From Bdellovibrionales bacterium (GTDB lineage Bacteria > Bdellovibrionota > UBA1018), in assembly GCA_018266355.1 (NCBI GenBank), contig JAFEAP010000012.1:1-64000 (forward strand): a stretch of DNA of 64,000 bases, in the 5' to 3' direction. The position numbers and the translations under genes were made by a program. Shown here piece by piece: positions 53,838 through 62,645 of this stretch; within the stretch, counting starts at the first letter, position 1; the number at the start of each line of letters is the position of its first letter. Under the pieces are notes generated by a model. It was given only the letters and a program-made list of their open reading frames with translations. It had not been told where the DNA came from and searched no databases.

Positions 53838-56081
53838 TCAGTAGCTTTTCCGCCAGCGGAGCAGAGTTCCGCCGCGGTCGACGCCGGACGGGTCCTTGAT
53901 GAGCTCGGTCGAAATGGCCCAATGGCCGCCGAGGCTCTTCGTGAGCGCGACTTGCTTCTCGTTTTCCCAGGAGCTTCCGATCGAGGCGACGAGGCCACCG
54001 GGCAGGCGGACGACCGCGGAGTAGGTCTGGGTCTTCGGGTCGTAGTAGACGGCTTCGACCGGCGTCGAGGCGAACGCGAAGAACGAGAAGATCCCGAGCG
54101 CTTCGGAACCCATGGCGGCTTGGGTGCTTCCGACCGAGCGCGTTTCTTCGGAGGAGATCGAGTTCATCGGCATGCCGTAGAGGATCAGCGAAACGATCTC
54201 GCTCTCTTGGAGCGGGGGTTCGCTACCGAGGGTGATTTGGGTCCGGCCGTCCTTCTGATGCAAGTCCGCGAAGACGTGGTAGCCCGCGCGTTCCATCGAG
54301 ATTCGCGCGTTCATTTCGAGCGCCGGGTGGAGCACGACCTCGAAACGGTCGAGTCGGAAAGAGCGGTTCACGTAGCGGATGTCGAACGGGCTCGTGACTT
54401 CGATTTTTCCGCGTAGGGCGCCGTCCTTCGGATCGGTCTTCAGGTCGATGCTTCCGGCGAGCTCCGGTTTGAAATACCGATTCAAGAGCTCGATCGAGCC
54501 CGGTGGTCCCTGCACGTCGAGTAAGACGGCGAGGCCTGGGGCCCCCGCGCGGGCGGGCGCGGGCGAAGGCGAGGGGGTCGGCCGTGGATTCTTCGGATCG
54601 TAGCGGACGATCCGTTTATCTCGGGCGAGCGTCGGCGTCGGCGCGAGCGGTTCGTAGTCAGGCAACCGGAACCGGACCTTCCCGAGGGTCGCCGCCACTT
54701 TCAGCGTCTCCGGTGCGAGCGCGTTTTTCGCGAGGGTGAGGTCGACGGCGGCTTCCGCCGCGAGCGCTTGCTCGTCGGATTTCAAATCCGATTTGAAGCG
54801 TGCGGGAATCACCGTCTTTCCTTCCGAAACGCGGAACGGTTCGGTGTGGAAGTCGAGCGGTCCGGAGAAGACGTTGAAAGGCACCGGAACGGCCCAAGCG
54901 GTGCGCGAGAGGATCCGGACCGTCTTCGCGAAATCGTCGCACCGGACGGAAAGGCTTCCCTTGCGGTAACGGAGTTCGGTTCCCGATTTTCTTGGGACGA
55001 GAGTGACCGCGAGATCGGATTCGGCTTTCACGCCCGCGAAACGGTAGGAATCGATGAGGAGGTCGACGTCGATCGGACGGATCCCGTCCGATTCGGGAGG
55101 ACGGACCGAGGCGCCGACGTCGAGAACGAGGAGCGGCAGCCGGCCGAGCGGCGTCTTCCCGCGTAGCAGCGCCTTCAGCGTCGCCCGCGCGGAGAGCTCG
55201 TTCTTCCGCAGGCGAATGCGCCCGTTTTCGACCCGCAAGAGCTCGATCTCGGCCACCGGGTCGCGCCAATTCACGGCGAATCCCGCGTCCAAGTCGCCCG
55301 AATCGAGCGTGTAGGTCGCGTTCACCTCGCCGTTCAGCGCGATCCGGTCTTCCTTCTCTTTGACTTTCGTACGGAAAGTGGCCGAGCCGGTGGGCAGAAC
55401 GATCTTCTTTCCTTCCTGAAAAAGAGTTCCGTGCAGCCCGGCGGCGAAGTCCGGCGTGTCGGCGTTCACGTCCAGCGCGAGTTTCGGGCTTTCCTCCTTG
55501 CCGGCGTGGGTGGCGTCGACCGATTCTATTTTTGCCGAGGCGTCGAGTTTCGCCGACGGCATCTCGAATCGATCGACGAGTACCTTAAAAGGGCCCCACC
55601 GGAAATCCCGGTCGAGATAATTCAAATATCCGAAAGCGTCGGTCGGCGGCGACTTCGGTTCCTCCGGCGCGGCTTTCGGATTCGGCTTGAGCGTCGCGCG
55701 CGTGGCGTGGACGTCGACGAGGTCGAGTGCGGTCAAGCGGACGACTTTCGATCGGCTCAGGCGAAACGAGAATCCGAGGTTCGCTTTTTCCAAGCACGCT
55801 TCGAAGCCCGCCGCCGAATAGCATCCGGGCGCGAGTCGGATCTCGATCGAGCGTCGGATCCATCCCTCCGTCCGGATCGAAAAATCGACGAGTGGAATCG
55901 CGGGGTCGGTCCCGGGCGCGCGCTCGAAACGGACGAGGGGGGCGATCCATCCCGAAACGCGCTCCGAGGTGAGGACCCACCCCGGATTCATCCACACCGT
56001 CGCGATCGTGATGACGAGGAGCAAGACGAGTCCGCCGAGGACGATGCCGATTCCTTTCACGATTTTCCCGAGCGTCCGCAT
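53838..56081 (-). CDS. tamB: TamB-like translocation/assembly protein
   Basis: 747 residues. N-terminal membrane anchor (IGIVLGGLVLLLVITIATVW), a long beta-rich middle and the typical TamB/DUF490 C-terminus (SEPPLQESEIVSLILYGMP, then IKDPSGVDRGGTLLRWRKSY). A Pro-rich linker (PKNPRPTPSPSPAPARAGAP) breaks the repeats. TamB spans the periplasm and works with a TamA Omp85 protein to insert proteins or move lipids to the outer membrane. Its ATG directly follows the stop codon of the TamA-like gene with no gap, so the two are coupled. E. coli TamB is about 1250 residues, so this one is short. Confidence 0.85.
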   Translation of the reverse strand: MRTLGKIVKGIGIVLGGLVLLLVITIATVWMNPGWVLTSERVSGWIAPLVRFERAPGTDPAIPLVDFSIRTEGWIRRSIEIRLAPGCYSAAGFEACLEKANLGFSFRLSRSKVVRLTALDLVDVHATRATLKPNPKAAPEEPKSPPTDAFGYLNYLDRDFRWGPFKVLVDRFEMPSAKLDASAKIESVDATHAGKEESPKLALDVNADTPDFAAGLHGTLFQEGKKIVLPTGSATFRTKVKEKEDRIALNGEVNATYTLDSGDLDAGFAVNWRDPVAEIELLRVENGRIRLRKNELSARATLKALLRGKTPLGRLPLLVLDVGASVRPPESDGIRPIDVDLLIDSYRFAGVKAESDLAVTLVPRKSGTELRYRKGSLSVRCDDFAKTVRILSRTAWAVPVPFNVFSGPLDFHTEPFRVSEGKTVIPARFKSDLKSDEQALAAEAAVDLTLAKNALAPETLKVAATLGKVRFRLPDYEPLAPTPTLARDKRIVRYDPKNPRPTPSPSPAPARAGAPGLAVLLDVQGPPGSIELLNRYFKPELAGSIDLKTDPKDGALRGKIEVTSPFDIRYVNRSFRLDRFEVVLHPALEMNARISMERAGYHVFADLHQKDGRTQITLGSEPPLQESEIVSLILYGMPMNSISSEETRSVGSTQAAMGSEALGIFSFFAFASTPVEAVYYDPKTQTYSAVVRLPGGLVASIGSSWENEKQVALTKSLGGHWAISTELIKDPSGVDRGGTLLRWRKSY

Positions 56082-57809
56082 CTAGAACTCCGTCCCGAAG
56101 CTCAGGAAAAGCTGCCAGCGGTGGATGCCGCGCGCCGGGCTGATGCCCCGGGCGAGGGTTCCGCGGATCGTGCCGATCGGGGTGGGGGAGCGCACGCCGA
56201 ATCCCGGCGAAAGATAGGGAGCGGGATCGAATTTCGCGTTCCCGGCGCCGACCCATCCGACGTCGTAGAACACGAGCGGTTCGAGGGGGATCGGCAGGAG
56301 GTGAGGCCAACGCGACTCGAATCCGACCGTCGCGAGCGATCCCGCGCCTTGCTCTTCCGAGGGAAGCGTCGCGCGTCCGAAGCCTCGCAGGTCTCGGTCT
56401 CCGCCCCCGAGGAAGAACCAGTCCCGCGGAAGCTTCTGAGGATCCGGGACGGTTCCGTCCGTGGTGAAGAGCGTGCCGAACGAGTAGCGGGCGCCGAGAA
56501 CCCATCTCGGTTCGAGGTAGCTCCGGTAATTCACGAGCGCCGTGCCTTGGACGAAGACGCGATGGATGCCGATCGAGGTGGCCTGGCTTCCCGGAAGGTA
56601 GCGATACGTGGAGTTCACGTCGAGACCGGACCGAGGATCCCCGCCGTAAAGCTCGAAGTCGTGGGAGTGAGCGCCGAGGTTCACCTCGGGCGTGAGGAGG
56701 TTGAAGTCGCGCGGGGGATTGAAGTCGACGTCCCGGATCTTGCTCGCGGAATATCCGATTTCGGGTTCGATCGTCCAATAGCCGACGTCGATCGCGCGCC
56801 CGAGATAGACGGCGGCCTTCGTTTCGAGGGTCTCGTATTGGTCTTCGTTTTTGTGGGAGATGTCGAATACGGGACGCAAGTAGACGCGCGGGGAAGAGCG
56901 AAACGCGTAGTGTTTCAACTCGAACTCGAGCTCCTGACGCTTGTTCGAGCCGAAGAGTTCGATCTGGAAATTCGAGGCCGAACTCCAAAGCCGGTTCGTC
57001 TTCCACCGGATGAAGGCGAGCGGGTACTCCTCGGTGCTCGCTCCGGCGCCGATTTCCCAGGATCGGCGAGGACCGAAACCGGCGGTGCGCTCGAGGCGGT
57101 CGAGTTTGTCCTTCGCGCAGACGGTCGAGTAGGAGGCGCTCGACGCCACCTCGGATTCGATCCGGCGGCCGGCGAGCGTGAGCTCCCGGGCGTCGAAGGG
57201 ATCGCCGGGAGAAAACGGTTCGTAGCGCGAGAAGATCGCGTCCGAAATCGGGTAGTCACCCATGCTGACGGGCGCCGGGTAGGATTTCGGGGTGCCCGAA
57301 TCGATCTTGAGAACGATTCGCCCGTCGGGATGCGCTTCGAGTTTCACGTCCCCGCAGGCGTAGCCCATCGCGCGTAGGAGTCCGGTCGCGTCGTTTTGGA
57401 TTTGATCGAGCGCGGCCTTTTCGAGCGGGCGTCCGAGGTTCGTCTCGAGCGGCGCGTTCGTCCAACCGGGAGGATCGCCTTCGGAGAGGATCACCGCGAT
57501 CGTCGCGCGTCGGCCGGCGTTCACCGTCACGCGGGAAGCGTCGTAGTCGACGTCGATCTTCGGATCGAGGTAGCCCTTCGACTCGAGGAAGGAGCGGAGG
57601 TAGGCCGCCGACTGTCGGGGCGGAACGTTTTGCCAGGAGGCATGGTTCGAGTCGCCGCAGACGAAGATCTCGTCGTTCTTGCCGAGCTCCACCCGCTCGC
57701 TCCCGGGCGCCCATTGCACGCGCGTGCCGCAGAGTTCGGGTGAGCTGCACGCGGAAAGGGAAGCGAGAACGGTGGTGAAAAAAGGGACGACGAGGCGTTT
57801 CAAGCTCAC
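56082..57809 (-). CDS. tamA: TamA-like Omp85 outer-membrane protein, with lipobox
   Basis: 575 residues. POTRA-like region at about 60-200 (AAYLRSFLESKGYLDPKIDV, GRPLEKAALDQIQNDATGLL) and a 16-strand Omp85 barrel after it: FLGGGDRDLRGFGR is the conserved Omp85 motif, and the protein ends SFGTEF with an aromatic residue. TamA partners TamB, which is encoded next. The N-terminus (FFTTVLASLSAC) looks like a lipoprotein signal with Cys21, unusual for Omp85 proteins. Two more Cys (ELCGTR, IFVCGDS) lie near it. Assignment to TamA over BamA is by gene partner and the small size. Confidence 0.85.
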   Translation of the reverse strand: MSLKRLVVPFFTTVLASLSACSSPELCGTRVQWAPGSERVELGKNDEIFVCGDSNHASWQNVPPRQSAAYLRSFLESKGYLDPKIDVDYDASRVTVNAGRRATIAVILSEGDPPGWTNAPLETNLGRPLEKAALDQIQNDATGLLRAMGYACGDVKLEAHPDGRIVLKIDSGTPKSYPAPVSMGDYPISDAIFSRYEPFSPGDPFDARELTLAGRRIESEVASSASYSTVCAKDKLDRLERTAGFGPRRSWEIGAGASTEEYPLAFIRWKTNRLWSSASNFQIELFGSNKRQELEFELKHYAFRSSPRVYLRPVFDISHKNEDQYETLETKAAVYLGRAIDVGYWTIEPEIGYSASKIRDVDFNPPRDFNLLTPEVNLGAHSHDFELYGGDPRSGLDVNSTYRYLPGSQATSIGIHRVFVQGTALVNYRSYLEPRWVLGARYSFGTLFTTDGTVPDPQKLPRDWFFLGGGDRDLRGFGRATLPSEEQGAGSLATVGFESRWPHLLPIPLEPLVFYDVGWVGAGNAKFDPAPYLSPGFGVRSPTPIGTIRGTLARGISPARGIHRWQLFLSFGTEF

Positions 57810-57961
57810 GCTAACCTAGCGAAGCAAAGCGCGTGCGAAAAGGTCATTTTCGATCCCAGAACTGCGGAAGCCGAACGGTGCTTCGTCCTGAAGCTCCGTC
57901 CGGCCAACGATAGAGTCCAAATCTTTTCCGCAGTCCCTATTTGGGACATCTCGGCGAGTAG

Positions 57962-58005
57962 GTTCCTCACGGATGGGCGGGCTTTGCCCGACCGCAGTGA
58001 GGAAC
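57962..58005. repeat. 44-bp intergenic palindrome
   Basis: Outer arms GTTCCTCAC (57962-57970) and GTGAGGAAC (57997-58005), inner GGGC, TTT, GCCC. No T-run follows on either strand, so it is a hairpin or REP-like element and not a normal terminator. It sits between the start of tamA and the end of the next lipoprotein gene. Confidence 0.65.
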
Positions 58006-58020
58006 TGTTCTAGCTCGGTA

Positions 58021-58695
58021 TCAGTTGAAGTCCGTGCCGTTGACCTGGACTTCGAGTTTTCCGTTCACGACGTGGTATTGGTAGATCGACTGCATCGGGT
58101 TCTGGGCGCAGAGTTGGCCGTAGTTGTACGGCCAGGAACCGACGCCGATCGAGTAGTTATGGCAGTTCACGTTCGAGGTCACGGCTTGGGCGGTGATCTT
58201 CACGTTCCCGTGGCCCGGGAACATGTAGGCCGAGAGGTCGATCGTCTGGCTCGCGACCGAACCGGAACAGCCGGACGTGCCGGCCGCGGTGAGGCGGTCG
58301 GTGACGACCGTCGCGAGGGTTTGGTAGACGCCGTTCACTTCGACTTGAAGCGTGATCGAAACCGTCGCGCAGTCGTAGTTCGCGGTGTAGTTCGTGTAGA
58401 CCGGGGTGTTCTCGTTATGCGTCGCCGGATCGAGGGTGACTTTCACCTTCAAGAGCGAATCGGTGCGCAGGGCGGTCGAAGCGACCGGGGCCGAACCGCC
58501 GATCGTCTTCCAGGTCAGCGGGTAAGCGCCGTATCCGCCGCCGGTGTCGACCGGAGTCGAAACTTCGCCGTTCAGCTGGCCTTGGGTCGTGTCGGGAACT
58601 CCGGTGATGCCGCTCGAGCCGCATCCGGAAAGGACCAGCGCGGTGATCGGTGCGAGGGAAAGAAGCGCACGGGACAGAATCTTAAGGGACTTCAT
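58021..58695 (-). CDS. Exported lipoprotein, beta-rich
   Basis: 224 residues. Lipoprotein signal LAPITALVLSGC (Cys25). Mature part is Thr/Ser/Gly-rich with strands (LLKVKVTLDPATHNENTPVY, ATVSITLQVEVNGVYQTLAT) and two pairs of Cys (YDCATV, TSGCSGS, NCHNYS, QLCAQN) for disulfides. An Ig-like or jelly-roll fold is possible. Family not recognised. GAGAGGAG precedes the ATG. Confidence 0.65.
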   Translation of the reverse strand: MKSLKILSRALLSLAPITALVLSGCGSSGITGVPDTTQGQLNGEVSTPVDTGGGYGAYPLTWKTIGGSAPVASTALRTDSLLKVKVTLDPATHNENTPVYTNYTANYDCATVSITLQVEVNGVYQTLATVVTDRLTAAGTSGCSGSVASQTIDLSAYMFPGHGNVKITAQAVTSNVNCHNYSIGVGSWPYNYGQLCAQNPMQSIYQYHVVNGKLEVQVNGTDFN

Positions 58696-58898
58696 TTGGG
58701 ACTCCTCTCAAACCGCAGGGTTCTTGGCCGTCTTGGTTACGAATTCCTGCTTACTGAGAGGTAAAGCAACGGGGGTGCCAGTCCGGACATGGAGCTAACT
58801 ATCCGAAATCACTAATGAAACGTGTTCAGGATTCTAACGGGGACCGTCGAGTTTTTAGACAGCCGGTCAGGGCCGAGACAGCCTTCCGGGCGGGGAGA
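58696..58898. other. Short non-coding gap
   Basis: About 200 bp. It holds the GAGAGGAG ribosome-binding site of the lipoprotein gene. I see no other conserved structure. Confidence 0.5.
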
Positions 58899-59357
58899 CT
58901 ATTCCTTTTTGAAGTGGAAAGGATAGTGGATCGCGATCGAGGCGCCGCCCCGAGGAGCGGGAAAGCGGATGCCCTTTAGAACCTCCTCGATGCATTCGTC
59001 GACCTTTCCATTCGCGAACTGCGAGTACTCGACGCAAGCGTTCCCGATGGTGCCGTCTCTTTCGATGAGGGCGCCCAGCTGGACAGTGTGCGAGAGCCCG
59101 TCGTTCAGATCGGCGAGCCCCTCGACGCAGGCGCGGAACTCGTGCTTCTTCGCCTTGATCCGCGAATCGACTTCATCCGCGCGAAGGCCGTCCGTTTTCG
59201 AATGGATCAAACCGCGACTCGCTTCGATGGCCAGCCGATCGATTTTATCGGCGCAGGTCGAGGCGGTGACCGTTCGCGGTCCGGTCGAGCACGCGGCGAG
59301 GACCAAACCCAAACCGAACCCCAAACCCGCGGACCCCCAAGTGCAGCGAATGCTCAT
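58899..59357 (-). CDS. Lipoprotein with AgmX/TonB-C-like domain
   Basis: 152 residues. Lipoprotein signal FGLGLVLAAC (Cys23). The C-terminal 70 residues (GLSHTVQLGALIERDGTIGN, then ECIEEVLKGIRFPAPRG and IHYPFHFKKE) follow the AgmX/PglI and TonB-C pattern: a 'v.i..dG.v....v......n...e.Ci...l....FP.p.gg' stretch that in myxobacteria occurs in gliding-related proteins. Here it may anchor or bind an envelope partner. TAAGGT lies 6 nt before the ATG. Confidence 0.7.
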   Translation of the reverse strand: MSIRCTWGSAGLGFGLGLVLAACSTGPRTVTASTCADKIDRLAIEASRGLIHSKTDGLRADEVDSRIKAKKHEFRACVEGLADLNDGLSHTVQLGALIERDGTIGNACVEYSQFANGKVDECIEEVLKGIRFPAPRGGASIAIHYPFHFKKE

Positions 59358-59363
59358 TCGCCG

Positions 59364-59369
59364 ACCTTA
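59364..59369 (-). promoter_or_regulatory. -10 box TAAGGT, 6 nt before ATG
   Basis: Minus strand CGTTAAGGT, CGGCGA, ATG (59357). No -35 recognised. Confidence 0.4.
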
Positions 59370-59405
59370 ACGGCAGACTCGCGGCCGGGGCTAGTCGAAA
59401 CCGGG

Positions 59406-60446
59406 TTAGAGTTCCCGCACGTAGTGGCAGGTGTACCCGTGCGGATGTTTCGCGAGGTAGTCCTGGTGGTCCTCGGACGCCTTCTCGTACGAAGCGAAAT
59501 CGACGATCTCCGTCGTCGCGGGCGCCTTCCACTTCTCGGACGCGGTTTTCTTCGCCGCCTCCGCGAGTTTTCGTTGGTCGGCGTTCAGCACGAAGATCGC
59601 CGACCGGTACTGCGCGCCGAGGTCGTTCCCTTGCCGGTTTTTATGGGTCGGGTCGTGGAGTTTGTAGAAGTACTCGAGGATCTTCGCGTAGCTCGTGCGC
59701 GAGGGATCAAAGACGATCTTCACGCTCTCGGCCGCTTCTTTTTCGCCCGTCTTGCCCTTCGTATAGCCGACTTCCGTCGAGACGATGCCCGGCGCTTTCC
59801 GGAGCAGGTGCTGCACTCCCCAGAAACATCCGCCGGCGAGGTAAGCCGTTTCCGTTTTCGGTGCCGGCGCCTTCGCCTCGGACTTTCCCTTCGCGGGCGC
59901 GAAGAGGGCGGCGTATTCTCCGTAACCTTCCTTCGCGAGGTCTTTCGCCGGCACGAATCGGAGCGAAGCCGAGTTCATGCAGAAGCGTTTCCCCGTCGGT
60001 TTCGGACCGTCGTCGAAAACGTGCCCGAGGTGGGAGTCCGACCCGCGCGTGCGGACCTCGGTGCGCTCCATCCCGAGTTCGTGGTCGGACTTGAGGACGA
60101 TCGCCGCCTCGTCGAGCGGTTTCGTGAAGCTCGGCCAACCGGTGCCGGAGTCGTATTTGTCCTTCGACGAAAAGAGCGGCGTGCCGTTCACGACGTCGAC
60201 GTAGATGCCGTCGGCGTGGTTGTCGAAGTACTCGTTCTTGAACGGCGGCTCCGTTTCCGAGAGCTGGGTGACGCGGTACTGGAGCGGCGTGAGGCGCTTT
60301 TTCAATTCGGGGCTCAGTCCGCCGTCGGTTTGGGGGCGCGCGGCCGAAGGGCCCGAATCGGCGCAAGCCGCGGCCGTGGCGAAAACCGCGAAGAGAAGAG
60401 CCGCGCGGCGGATGAAAATATTCTTAAGCGAGGTCGGTTTCGACAT
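59406..60446 (-). CDS. msrBA: Exported MsrB-MsrA methionine sulfoxide reductase fusion
   Basis: 346 residues. N-terminal lipoprotein-like signal ([14 protein letters not shown], Cys28), then MsrB (about 45-170): [53 protein letters not shown] with catalytic Cys156. After an Ala/Lys linker comes MsrA (about 200-340): [14 protein letters not shown] with catalytic Cys207, [24 protein letters not shown] and a C-terminal Cys (YTCHYVREL) that can be the resolving residue. It repairs both stereoisomers of oxidised Met in the periplasm. MsrB lacks the structural zinc Cys. Order B then A is the reverse of PilB-type. Confidence 0.92.
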   Translation of the reverse strand: MSKPTSLKNIFIRRAALLFAVFATAAACADSGPSAARPQTDGGLSPELKKRLTPLQYRVTQLSETEPPFKNEYFDNHADGIYVDVVNGTPLFSSKDKYDSGTGWPSFTKPLDEAAIVLKSDHELGMERTEVRTRGSDSHLGHVFDDGPKPTGKRFCMNSASLRFVPAKDLAKEGYGEYAALFAPAKGKSEAKAPAPKTETAYLAGGCFWGVQHLLRKAPGIVSTEVGYTKGKTGEKEAAESVKIVFDPSRTSYAKILEYFYKLHDPTHKNRQGNDLGAQYRSAIFVLNADQRKLAEAAKKTASEKWKAPATTEIVDFASYEKASEDHQDYLAKHPHGYTCHYVREL

Positions 60447-60508
60447 AGGGGTCTCCCGGGCAGGTTACCGATAGATACGGCGCCAGCGCGGAAAAGTTAC
60501 GGCGGCCC

Positions 60509-62074
60509 TCAGGTCTTGATGCTCGTCGGAACCGCGCGGCCCTGGCTCGTCGTCGTCATCGCCGGCTGGCCGAAGACGATCTGGTTGCACGAGTTCTCGC
60601 AGGCGCCGCATCCGACGCAGACGTCGAATTTCACGTGGATCGGCCGGGTGGGGGTGCTCCCCGTCGGCGCGATTTCCTCGGAGCCCGACGGACCGACGCC
60701 CCACTTGTGCTTCGGCGCGGTCGGATTCGGCTCCCAACCCTTCTTGAAGCTGATCGCGTCGACCGGGCAAACCCGCACGCACTCCGAGCAGAACTTGCCT
60801 TCGGTGTAGGAGATGCAGTTCGAGGGATTAAAAACGGCGGTGCCCGCTTTGAACGCGTACTTCTTCTCGACGGGGTACTTATTGATCGCGTCGGTCGGGC
60901 AGGCTTGCGAACAGGCGTTGCATCCTTCCTTGCACGGCGCTTCGAGCGGGGTCATGACCGGCGTCCAGAGCGAGCGGAGCCCGTGCTCGAGACCGGCCGG
61001 TTTCAGCGTGCCCGTCGGGCAGGCCTTCATACACTCGCCGCAGCGGATGCAGGAGGAAAGGAAGTCGCTCTCTTCGCGGGACATCGGAGGACGGATGAGT
61101 TTCTTCGACGAGCCCGGAACGCCGGATTCGATCCGCATGAACGGAACGGCGACGAGCGCGGCGGCCGAGGTGCCGAGGAACGCGCGACGGTCGAGCTCGA
61201 CGACGGAACCGTGGTTGTCGTTCGCGCGGAGCGGGTTCCGGGGCGCGAAGAAGTTCGCGTCGACCGGGCACTCTTCCGAGCAGATGAAGCACTTGATGCA
61301 TTCGGATTCGGTGTAGATCTCTGCGTTCTCGAAATTGATCGCGCCGGTCGGGCAGGAGGCGGAGCAGATGTTACAGTGCACGCACTGCTCGGTATGGCGG
61401 CGGAGTACGGAGTGGCGCGAGAGGGTCGCGAGGTACGCGCCGAGCGGACAGATCGCCCGGCACCAGATCCGCGAGACGCGGGTCGTGTAGCTCATCACGG
61501 CGAGGAAGATCGCGAGCGTCGAGAAATCGATGAACGCGCCCATGAAGTGCGGGCGATCTCCCACCGCCCAAGTCACCGTCTCCGCTCGGCCGAACGGTTG
61601 CAACACCGCCGCGGCGACGCGGGTGATGAAGACGACCGGATCGAGGCCGATCAGCGGGCTGACCGAGCCGAAGATCGCGAAGACGAGGATCGCGGCGAGG
61701 AGGTAATACTTGAAGCGGAACCACCAGGGGCTCGGGCCGTGGTGGCGCACGCCGAACTTCTTCACGATCCAGGAATAGAAATCGAAGATCGCCCCGAAAG
61801 GGCAGACCCATCCGCAGAAAACGCGGCCGAGGAGGAGACTCACCCCGAGCGTGACGAGGCCGAGAAGGAGGATCGTCACTCCGACGCGCATGCCGCCCAT
61901 GATGACGGTCGCGACGAGCGGATCGATCCGGAGGAAAAGCGAGACCGGAATGTGCTGCGCGACCCACGTCTGCATCGGGTAGTGGGTGCAGTAGATCAAC
62001 GTCGCCCAGAGGAGGAAGAGCGAGGATTGGACGACGATGCGGATTCGGCGGGTCGGTACCCCGAGGAGGGCCAT
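60509..62074 (-). CDS. NapH/NapG-like polyferredoxin with internal twin-arginine-like motif
   Basis: 521 residues from the ATG at 62074, which overlaps the previous stop (TGATG). The first part is NapH-like: membrane helices (IVVQSSLFLLWATLIYCTHY), CGWVCPFGAIFDFYSWIVKK, CRAICPLGAYLATLSRHSVL and two ferredoxin motifs (CVHCNICSASCPTGAI, CIKCFICSEECP). Then DRRAFLGTSAAALVAVPFMR looks like a twin-arginine signal inside the protein, followed by three more cluster motifs (CIRCGECMKACPTGTL, CNACSQACPTDAI, CSECVRVCPVDAI, CVGCGACENSC), as in NapG/MauM. So it looks like NapH and NapG joined. It would pass electrons across the inner membrane. The partner is unclear. Confidence 0.8.
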   Translation of the reverse strand: MALLGVPTRRIRIVVQSSLFLLWATLIYCTHYPMQTWVAQHIPVSLFLRIDPLVATVIMGGMRVGVTILLLGLVTLGVSLLLGRVFCGWVCPFGAIFDFYSWIVKKFGVRHHGPSPWWFRFKYYLLAAILVFAIFGSVSPLIGLDPVVFITRVAAAVLQPFGRAETVTWAVGDRPHFMGAFIDFSTLAIFLAVMSYTTRVSRIWCRAICPLGAYLATLSRHSVLRRHTEQCVHCNICSASCPTGAINFENAEIYTESECIKCFICSEECPVDANFFAPRNPLRANDNHGSVVELDRRAFLGTSAAALVAVPFMRIESGVPGSSKKLIRPPMSREESDFLSSCIRCGECMKACPTGTLKPAGLEHGLRSLWTPVMTPLEAPCKEGCNACSQACPTDAINKYPVEKKYAFKAGTAVFNPSNCISYTEGKFCSECVRVCPVDAISFKKGWEPNPTAPKHKWGVGPSGSEEIAPTGSTPTRPIHVKFDVCVGCGACENSCNQIVFGQPAMTTTSQGRAVPTSIKT

Positions 62075-62598
62075 CAGTTGTTTCCGTCCTTCGGTTTCGG
62101 CGGGATGAGAATGGAGGAATTCGTGCCTTCGCCGCTGATGCCGCGGAAGAATCGGCGGGCTTGATCGAGTTTCCGTTTCGATTTCCGCTTCGGGACGCGC
62201 AGGAGGTGCAGCCCGACGAGGATGAGCGCGCCGATCGGGAGAAAGCTCCACGCTTCGGTGCGCGCGAAAGTGTAGGGGTTGAACGCCGGTTCTCCGGCGT
62301 CGAGCGAGATTTCACCGTCGTCGCCGGAACCGGCGCCGAGATCGACCGAGTCGTCGCCCGCAGTGGCTGAGCCGTCGCCGGTCGAGCCGTCGAGCGAGTC
62401 GAGCGATTCCAAACCTCCCGCGGCGGGCGCGGACGGAGCGGCCGTTTTCGCGCCGGCTTTTCCGGGCGCAGCCGCGGGTTTCGCGGGCGCGGCCGGTGCA
62501 GGCGCCGGATCGTCGAGCGAGATCAAATCGTCCGCGCGAACGGCGCCGACGAGAAGCAGTGAAAGCGAAATGCCGACTGCGAGGTTTACTTTTTTCAC
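62074..62598 (-). CDS. Exported Ala/Asp-rich protein with C-terminal membrane helix
   Basis: 174 residues from a GTG at 62598. Signal peptide KKVNLAVGISLSLLLVGAVR then A. A low-complexity Ala/Pro/Gly/Asp region follows (DDPAPAPAAPAKPAAAPGKA, DSLDGSTGDGSATAGDDSVD), then a membrane helix at about 118-140 (WSFLPIGALILVGLHLL) and a basic cytoplasmic tail (RVPKRKSKRKLDQARRFF). It overlaps the polyferredoxin start by 1 nt and is likely its partner, perhaps a small subunit. The family is not recognised. Confidence 0.6.
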   Translation of the reverse strand: MKKVNLAVGISLSLLLVGAVRADDLISLDDPAPAPAAPAKPAAAPGKAGAKTAAPSAPAAGGLESLDSLDGSTGDGSATAGDDSVDLGAGSGDDGEISLDAGEPAFNPYTFARTEAWSFLPIGALILVGLHLLRVPKRKSKRKLDQARRFFRGISGEGTNSSILIPPKPKDGNN

Positions 62599-62609
62599 GG
62601 TCTCGAATC

Positions 62610-62615
62610 ATTATA
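62610..62615 (-). promoter_or_regulatory. -10 box TATAAT, 11 nt before GTG
   Basis: Minus strand CCTTATAAT, GATTCGAGACC, GTG (62598). The -10 is a perfect consensus; the -35 is weak (TTCCGG, 16 bp upstream). Confidence 0.5.
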
Positions 62616-62645
62616 AGGGAAAGACCGATAACCGGAAGGTGACAA

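Noticed and set aside
55431..57377. 648-codon plus-strand frame opposite tamB/tamA
   Set aside because: Antisense shadow; rich in Arg/Glu/Val as expected from complementing coding sequence.
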